A DNA stretch of 64,000 nt, taken from the NCBI RefSeq assembly GCF_014873145.1, contig NZ_JADBEK010000001.1:3720001-3784000 (forward strand). Reading direction: 5' to 3'. This stretch comes from Nonomuraea angiospora (GTDB lineage Bacteria; Actinomycetota; Actinomycetes; Streptosporangiales; Streptosporangiaceae). Positions 59,425-64,000 of this stretch are shown here, one piece after another; position 1 is the stretch's first letter, and each line of letters opens with the position of its first letter. A program made the translations under genes and the position numbers. The notes below the pieces were generated by a model. It was given only the letters and a program-made list of their open reading frames with translations. It made no database searches and was not told where the DNA came from.

Positions 59425-59988
59425 ATGACCACGACCCGACGGCCCCGTGCCGACGCCCGACGCAACTACGAGCGCCTGCTCGCCGAGGCCGACGCCGCCT
59501 TCAGGGAGCAGGGCGTGGAGTCCAGCCTGGAGGGCGTCGCGCGGCGTGCCGGGGTGGCCATCGGCACGCTCTACGGCCACTTCCCCAGCCGCCGCGCCCT
59601 GATCGGCGCGCTGCTCAGGGATCGCAACGCGGCCCTGTTCGAGCTCGGCGAGCGGCTCCTGACCGGCCCGGCGCCGGACGCGCTCGCCGCCTGGGTCCGC
59701 GCGGCCACGGCGCACGCCGCCACCTACCGCGGCCTGGCCGCGTTGATCGCCGGCGGTCTGGACGACGAGGCGTCGGAGCTGCACGCCTCCTGCGTGCGCA
59801 TGGCCGAGATCGGCGAGCTGCTCGTCGCGCGGGGGCGCGAATCGGGCGCCCTGCGGGCCGACGCGAGCGGCGCGGACGTGACCGCCCTCACGTCCGCCGC
59901 CGCCTGGCTTCACGAGCAGGTGTCCCCCGCCGCCGCCGACCGCCACATCACCGTCACCCTGGACGGCCTGGCCGCCGCCTCCCCCTGA
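59425..59988 (+). CDS. TetR-family regulator
   Basis: A 187-aa regulator. Its N-terminus has ADARRNYERLLAEADAAFREQGVESSLEGVARRAGVAIGTLYGHFPSRRALIGALL, followed by a helical effector domain. It probably represses the divergent NmrA-like gene and itself through the twin sites. The last codons of the gene belong to the first copy of a 46-bp repeat that continues past the stop. Confidence 0.93.
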   Translation: MTTTRRPRADARRNYERLLAEADAAFREQGVESSLEGVARRAGVAIGTLYGHFPSRRALIGALLRDRNAALFELGERLLTGPAPDALAAWVRAATAHAATYRGLAALIAGGLDDEASELHASCVRMAEIGELLVARGRESGALRADASGADVTALTSAAAWLHEQVSPAAADRHITVTLDGLAAASP

Positions 59989-60150
59989 CGGCCAGGTCCG
60001 CGCGACCCTGGACGACCTTGCCGCCTCCCCCTGACGGCCGGGCCCGCGCAACCCCGGACGGCCTGGCCGCCTCCCCCTGACGGCCAGGTCCGCGCAGCCC
60101 CGGACGGCCTCGCTACTTCTCCCCGACGGCCGGGTCCGCGCGGTCCCGCG
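59961..60150 (+). repeat. 46-bp tandem repeats duplicated from the TetR 3' end
   Basis: Units beginning GGACG(G/A)CCT start at 59961, 60010, 60056 and 60102, spaced 49, 46 and 46 bp. The first copy is inside the TetR gene and includes its stop codon; later copies carry the stop and lead into non-coding DNA. The first is 3 bp longer by one extra GCC codon. The fourth copy is degenerate. Confidence 0.85.
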
Positions 60151-60162
60151 CGGTCGTCGATC

Positions 60163-61215
60163 TCACGGGTCGAGCTGGTCGTGCTGCAGGGCCTTGGGGC
60201 GTTCGGCGTCGTCGCCGGGCTCGGGCGCCGAGCCGTCGCGCCGGCCGGCGTACAGGCTGGTGAGCGTGACGGTGATCAGGACCCCGACGATGACGCCGAG
60301 GGAGGCGAGGGTGGGGATCTCGGGCACCCACGCCCAGATGCCGTGCGCCCAGTGCAGGACCAGCTTGACGCCGATGAAGGCCAGGATGACGGCCAGGCCG
60401 TGGTTGAGGTGCCGCAGCTTGGCCAGGGCGTCCCGCAGCACGAAGTACAGCGCCCGCAGGCCCAGCAGCGCGAAGGCGTTGGTGGCGAAGACGAGGAACG
60501 GGTCCTCGGTCACCCCGTAGACGGCGGGCACCGAGTCGACGGCGAAGACGATGTCGGTGGCGAACACCGCCACCGTGGCCAGGGCCAGCGGGGTGATCGC
60601 CAGGCGGCCGTGCTCGCGCACCGTCAGGCGGAAGCCGCGGTAGTCAGGGGTGACCGGGACGAACCGGCGCAGCAGCCGGACGCTGCGCATGGAGGAGACG
60701 TCGACGTGCTGCTCCTCCCCCTTCAGCGCCTCCTTGAGCACCTTGCCCGCGGTGACGATCAGGACCGCCCCGAACAGCAGGAACGCCCACGTGCCGCTCT
60801 GCAGCGCCGCCGCGCCCAGCGCGATGAAGATCACGCGCAGTACGAGCGCCCCGACGATGCCGTACAGCAGCACCCGCTGGGTCAGCTCGTTCGGTACGGC
60901 GAAGGCCGTCAGCAGCAGCATGAACACGAACAGGTTGTCGACCGACAACGACTTCTCCACCACGTACCCGGTGAAGAACTCCACCGCCGTCCCGGTGCCG
61001 AAAGCCCCCCACAGGTACGCGCCGAAGCCCAGCGGCAGCACCAGGTAGAACGCGGACCAAGCCAGGGCCTCGCGCATGTGGACCTCGTGCGGGCGCCGGG
61101 TCAGCAGGATGTCGATCACCAGCAGCAGGACCAGGGCGGCCACGGTGACCGCCCACAGGGTGACGGACGCGATGCTGCCCTGATCGGGCGCAGCCAGAAT
61201 TGTCCCCACGGACAT
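60163..61215 (-). CDS. TerC-family membrane protein, probable Mn2+ exporter
   Basis: A 350-aa membrane protein with about nine helices. The signature EKSLSVDNLFVFMLLLTAF (about residues 87-105) and VFATDIVFAVDSVPAVYGVTEDPFLVFATN (about 218-247) carry the acidic residues typical of TerC/Alx proteins. Relatives (Alx, MeeF, YkoY) are linked to manganese export and protein metalation. ATG 61215 is preceded by GAGGAGG. A probable manganese riboswitch lies in its leader. Confidence 0.93.
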   Translation of the reverse strand: MSVGTILAAPDQGSIASVTLWAVTVAALVLLLVIDILLTRRPHEVHMREALAWSAFYLVLPLGFGAYLWGAFGTGTAVEFFTGYVVEKSLSVDNLFVFMLLLTAFAVPNELTQRVLLYGIVGALVLRVIFIALGAAALQSGTWAFLLFGAVLIVTAGKVLKEALKGEEQHVDVSSMRSVRLLRRFVPVTPDYRGFRLTVREHGRLAITPLALATVAVFATDIVFAVDSVPAVYGVTEDPFLVFATNAFALLGLRALYFVLRDALAKLRHLNHGLAVILAFIGVKLVLHWAHGIWAWVPEIPTLASLGVIVGVLITVTLTSLYAGRRDGSAPEPGDDAERPKALQHDQLDP

Positions 61216-61222
61216 AAAACCT

Positions 61223-61340
61223 CCTCGAACGTGCTCAGCCGTTCGAGGTCTCCTTCACCCGGGGGTAGCGGGCGGCCGTCCGGGGACGCATTGGTACGTC
61301 CGTACTGACCGGATCGGCACTTGGGAAGTACTCCCCTCGC
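61223..61340 (-). promoter_or_regulatory. yybP-ykoY (manganese) riboswitch candidate
   Basis: The leader of the TerC gene has GGGGAGTA (61329-61336) near its 5' side and GAGACC (61247-61252) near its 3' side, both conserved in yybP-ykoY RNAs, with a CCGG-containing stem between. Next come 9-bp arms CCTCGAACG and CGTTCGAGG (61223-61248), the second of which overlaps the GAGGAGG ribosome binding site. The GAGACC shares bases with the first arm, so metal binding and ribosome-site sequestration look mutually exclusive, a translational switch. Confidence 0.7.
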
Positions 61341-61389
61341 AGCCCCAGAGTAGGACATATCCCGCTAAGGCTCCACTATGGTGCCCGGA

Positions 61390-62907
61390 TCAGGTGATCG
61401 GGACGTCCTTGAACTGCCCGAGCCCCAGCAGGTCGAGGTCCGCCCTCTTCGCCGTCCACGGCACGTTGTCGAACTCCGCGACGAGGAGGAGGGACTTGGC
61501 CGGGCCGATGCTGTTGACCGAATCCCAGCTGGAGCAGATGCAGGTGCCGCCCTCCTCGATGTAGGGGCGGAGCGTCTTCGACGCGCCCTTGTAGGTCAGG
61601 CCGATGCTCGCGAGGTCGTACGAGTCCCGGCCCAGAATCGTGTACAGGTCCGCGTCTGCGCCGTCCTTGGCATCGTTTCTCACGGTCAGCTCAAGCCGGA
61701 GAAATCCGTCCACGCGGTACAGGTTGTCGATCGTGATGTGGACGGGCACCCGCCGGCTGTCCAGGTTCCGCACGGAGGTGTCCTGCTGCGCGAGCGGGGG
61801 AACGCCGCCGTCGTACGCCGCCGGGGAGTTCGCGGTGGCCGGGGAAGGTCCCCCACCGTGGGTGGCCGTCTCCCAGGGACGCCAGGCCGCGGCGACCGTG
61901 GCCCCGGTCACCAGGAGCGCGGCGGCGACCGCCACGGGGGCCTTCCAACGGCCGGCGGCCAGGGCGGGGGCCTTCCAACGGCGGACGGCCGGCGCGTCCC
62001 CGCCGCCGGCGGCCGACGCGGCCCGGCGGCGGGCGCGCGAGGCCGCCCACGAGCTGCTCACCGTGCGGACCCCGGTGTCCACCGAGACCGACTCCCGGCC
62101 GAGCAGGCGGTCGAGGAGCTGCTGCGCCGTCGGCCGCCGCGCCGGGTCCTTGTCCAGCGCCCGCTCCACCAGGGGCCTGAGCCGCTCGTCCAGGCCCGTC
62201 AGCTCGGGCGCGTAGTGCACCACCCTGAACAGCACCTCCGGCGCGCCCCCCGACCCGAACGGCGGCCGCCCGGTCGCCGCGTACGCCACCACGCCGCCCC
62301 AGGCGAACACGTCGCTCGCGGCCGTGATCAGGCCTTCGGTGGCCTGCTCCGGCGACATGTACGCGGGCGTCCCCACGATCCCGGTGGACCGGCTCGCGTC
62401 CGGCTCCACGAGCTGCGCGATGCCGAAGTCGATCACCCGCGGGCCGACGGGGCTGAGCAGGATGTTCTGCGGCTTCAGGTCGCGGTGGACGACCCCGGCC
62501 TGGTGGATGGCGGTGAGCGCGGTCGCCACGCCGACGGCCAGGGCCTCCAGGTCGGCCCCGGCCATCGCACCGCGTTCCCTGATGGCGGTGGCCAGGTCGG
62601 GGCCGTCCACGTACTCGGTGACGATGTACGCGCTCTCGCCGTCGATGCCCGCGTCCAGCACCGGCGCCGTGCAGAAGCGGGCCACGCGGCGCGCGGCCTC
62701 GACCTCCCTGGTGAACCGGCGGCGGAAGCCCGCGTCGCCGGCCGGTCCGTCACGCAGTCTTTTCAGCGCGACGAGCCGGGATCCCTGGTCCCGGGCCAGG
62801 TAGACGATCCCCATACCGCCCTGGCCCAAGGGGCGGATGATGGTGTATGGGCCTATTTGCTGGGGTTCAGGGCTCACCCAGGGATTGTGATCGTCGATGC
62901 ATGACAT
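61390..62907 (-). CDS. Membrane Ser/Thr protein kinase (PknB-like)
   Basis: About 505 aa. Kinase domain about residues 18-275: GQGGMGIVYLA, catalytic Lys in LVALKRL, D143 in VVHRDLKPQN, DFG in VIDFGIAQ and GTPAYMSPEQ. A linker rich in Arg/Ala precedes one membrane helix (VAVAAALLVTGATVAAAW) and an external beta-rich domain with a Cys pair (GGTCICSSW) but no PASTA repeats. ATG 62907 has no ribosome binding site; GTG 62879 is the alternative. It is divergent from the P450 gene. Confidence 0.88.
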   Translation of the reverse strand: MSCIDDHNPWVSPEPQQIGPYTIIRPLGQGGMGIVYLARDQGSRLVALKRLRDGPAGDAGFRRRFTREVEAARRVARFCTAPVLDAGIDGESAYIVTEYVDGPDLATAIRERGAMAGADLEALAVGVATALTAIHQAGVVHRDLKPQNILLSPVGPRVIDFGIAQLVEPDASRSTGIVGTPAYMSPEQATEGLITAASDVFAWGGVVAYAATGRPPFGSGGAPEVLFRVVHYAPELTGLDERLRPLVERALDKDPARRPTAQQLLDRLLGRESVSVDTGVRTVSSSWAASRARRRAASAAGGGDAPAVRRWKAPALAAGRWKAPVAVAAALLVTGATVAAAWRPWETATHGGGPSPATANSPAAYDGGVPPLAQQDTSVRNLDSRRVPVHITIDNLYRVDGFLRLELTVRNDAKDGADADLYTILGRDSYDLASIGLTYKGASKTLRPYIEEGGTCICSSWDSVNSIGPAKSLLLVAEFDNVPWTAKRADLDLLGLGQFKDVPIT

Positions 62908-63067
62908 TTGATAGCAGATCACTTGAAAAAGCCACCGGGGACCACGCAGCGTCCATGATTCAAGACAGGCCGTACACTTTCCTCTTGCCATGACGGGCGC
63001 TTTGCGTGATGCTTTCAGATCTCTTGAGCGAACCGGCCCAAAGCTCCCAGAGAGGTAGTTCATCCCC

Positions 63068-64000
63068 GTGACCCACGGCCCATGGGCCCAGCAGCCCGCA
63101 GAACCACTGTTGTCGATGTCCGTAGAACCGCTGCTGACCAGGGACTATGACGCGGACCCCGCCTTCGTCCACGAACGCCTGCGCAAGAGGTACGGCCCGG
63201 TCGCCCCGGTCGACGTCCTCGGCGTGCCGGTCTGGTTCGTCCTCGGCTACGAGGAGGTGCTCCGCGTCCTGCAGAACTCCGGCGGCATCTGGACCAAGAG
63301 CGTGGACAGATGGCGGATGAACGTCGAGGGCCGGATCCCCGCGGACTGGCCGCTGCTGCCCGTCTTCCAGGTCAACAACTCGGCCTTCTCGGAGGGCGCC
63401 GCGCAGCGCCGGTTGCGCAACGCGTGGACGCAGGCGCTGGCGCCGTTCCAGGACCACACCCAGCCGCAGGCCCAGCTGCTCGAACAGGCCGTCGCACAGT
63501 ACGCCGACGACCTCATCGGCGTGCTCGCGGAGGGCGGCTCCACGGGGTGGGCCGACCTGGCCGCCCAGTACGCCCGGCCGCTGCCGCTGATGGTCGCCAA
63601 CCGCATGCTCGGCTTCTCCGCGGCGCGCGGCGAAGAGGTCGTCATGGACATCTGGCGGATGATCGACGCCGGGCCCGACGCGGCCGCGGCGTTCGAGCGG
63701 CTGTACGCGGCCATGACGGAGCTCGCGGTCACCAAGCGGGAGCGGCCCGGCGAGGACCTGCCCTCCTACATGATCGCGGCCTGTCCGGACCTCACGCTGG
63801 ACGAGCTGGCCCGCGAGCTGCTCATGCTGCCCGGACTGCTCGACTTCACCGCCAGCCTCGTCTGCAACGTCGTCGTCGAGGTCGTCTCCAACCGGGACGT
63901 GCGCGCGAGCCTGTCGGTGGGCGCGATCGACGAGACGGTCAACCGGGTCGCGCTGCTCAACCCGCCGATGGCCAACCTGACCTTCCGCTTCCCCAAGACC
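63068..64000 (+). CDS. Cytochrome P450-like protein, cut by the window end
   Basis: The first 311 codons of a P450-fold protein, open to the window end. Recognisable segments: the C-helix region SEGAAQRRLRNAWTQALAPF, where the usual His of HxxxR is Gln; the I-helix region LARELLMLPGLLDFTASL, lacking the AGxxT motif; and the K-helix region TVNRVALLNPPMAN, in which the ExxR pair is not present. This recalls CYP157-type P450s of conservon loci, which also lack ExxR. GTG 63068 is my start; ATG 63116 is possible. The heme-Cys region lies beyond the window, so heme binding cannot be judged. Confidence 0.75.
   Translation, partial: MTHGPWAQQPAEPLLSMSVEPLLTRDYDADPAFVHERLRKRYGPVAPVDVLGVPVWFVLGYEEVLRVLQNSGGIWTKSVDRWRMNVEGRIPADWPLLPVFQVNNSAFSEGAAQRRLRNAWTQALAPFQDHTQPQAQLLEQAVAQYADDLIGVLAEGGSTGWADLAAQYARPLPLMVANRMLGFSAARGEEVVMDIWRMIDAGPDAAAAFERLYAAMTELAVTKRERPGEDLPSYMIAACPDLTLDELARELLMLPGLLDFTASLVCNVVVEVVSNRDVRASLSVGAIDETVNRVALLNPPMANLTFRFPKT

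Noticed and set aside
59961..60150. Possible CRISPR array or small ORF cluster
   Set aside because: The unit is a head-to-tail copy of a gene end without spacers, and each copy contains a stop codon.
63068..64000. Secondary-metabolite cluster indicated by the P450
   Set aside because: No synthase, carrier or tailoring genes are present; the P450 lies at the window end beside a kinase and lacks key motifs.
1..64000. tRNA, rRNA, insertion sequences, prophage
   Set aside because: No tRNA cloverleaf, rRNA core, transposase, integrase or terminal inverted repeats were recognised on either strand.

Overview
This is a high-GC actinobacterial chromosome segment. The very high G+C at third codon positions, many GTG starts, several leaderless starts behind a TAnnnT box, the divergent glgM/glgC pair, an F420-type (DDN-like) protein, a SpoOM-family protein and a subtilisin gene divergent from a TrmB/LuxR-type regulator all fit Streptosporangiales. 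A Nonomuraea-like genome is my best guess, but this is an inference from gene content, not a match. I see no rRNA, tRNA, transposase, integrase, phage or CRISPR locus, so it reads as chromosome-arm accessory and housekeeping DNA rather than a mobile island.

Layout. 1-9.6 kb holds small unrelated units: an MFS exporter, a CGNR zinc-finger protein, a tandem pair of secreted beta-propeller-like paralogues, a GntR(FadR)/DUF2203 operon divergent from an MHS-family importer, an SPFH protein, a CbiX-like protein, a GNAT and an unknown gene. 9.8-16.7 kb is one giant TPR-CHAT gene (about 2,320 aa) with several low-complexity inserts and an apparently lost catalytic Cys. 16.8-24.3 kb is a LacI-controlled carbohydrate locus: regulator, lipoprotein binding protein, two permeases, a secreted glycoamylase-like enzyme and a cytoplasmic FN3-GH39 hydrolase, with a perfect LacI palindrome in front. 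24.3-32.5 kb has a DDN-like reductase, a large secreted subtilisin with its divergent regulator, and glgM/glgC for alpha-glucan synthesis.

32.5-34.6 kb is the strangest stretch: a 600-bp non-coding block of degenerate repeats, then a secreted protein made almost only of Tyr, Asp, Lys, Glu and Arg in tandem repeats with a Trp/His-rich tail, under a promoter carrying a perfect inverted repeat. 34.6-42 kb has a SnoaL-like lipoprotein, an Nramp-like transporter overlapping tail-to-tail with a secreted esterase/propeller fusion, an ArsR-type regulator, a His-tailed SpoOM protein and an NmrA-like oxidoreductase. 42-50.8 kb has a lipoprotein glycoside hydrolase, a TetR/hydrolase pair, an arabinose/fucose isomerase-like enzyme behind an operator-like promoter, another TetR, a SpoIIE-type phosphatase and a MalY-type lyase. 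50.9-58.5 kb has a fused SecDF with a small secreted partner and a complete five-gene oligopeptide ABC operon. 58.5-64 kb has an NmrA/TetR divergon with two operator copies, a 46-bp repeat block, a TerC transporter behind a probable manganese (yybP-ykoY) riboswitch, a Ser/Thr kinase and the start of a P450 lacking the ExxR motif.

A theme runs through the window: short GC-rich tandem repeats have expanded inside genes (MFS, CHAT, TrmB/LuxR, YDK-rich protein, SpoOM tail) and between genes (29.6, 32.6 and 60.0 kb). The best candidate for something undescribed is the YDK-rich secreted polyampholyte at 33146-34321.
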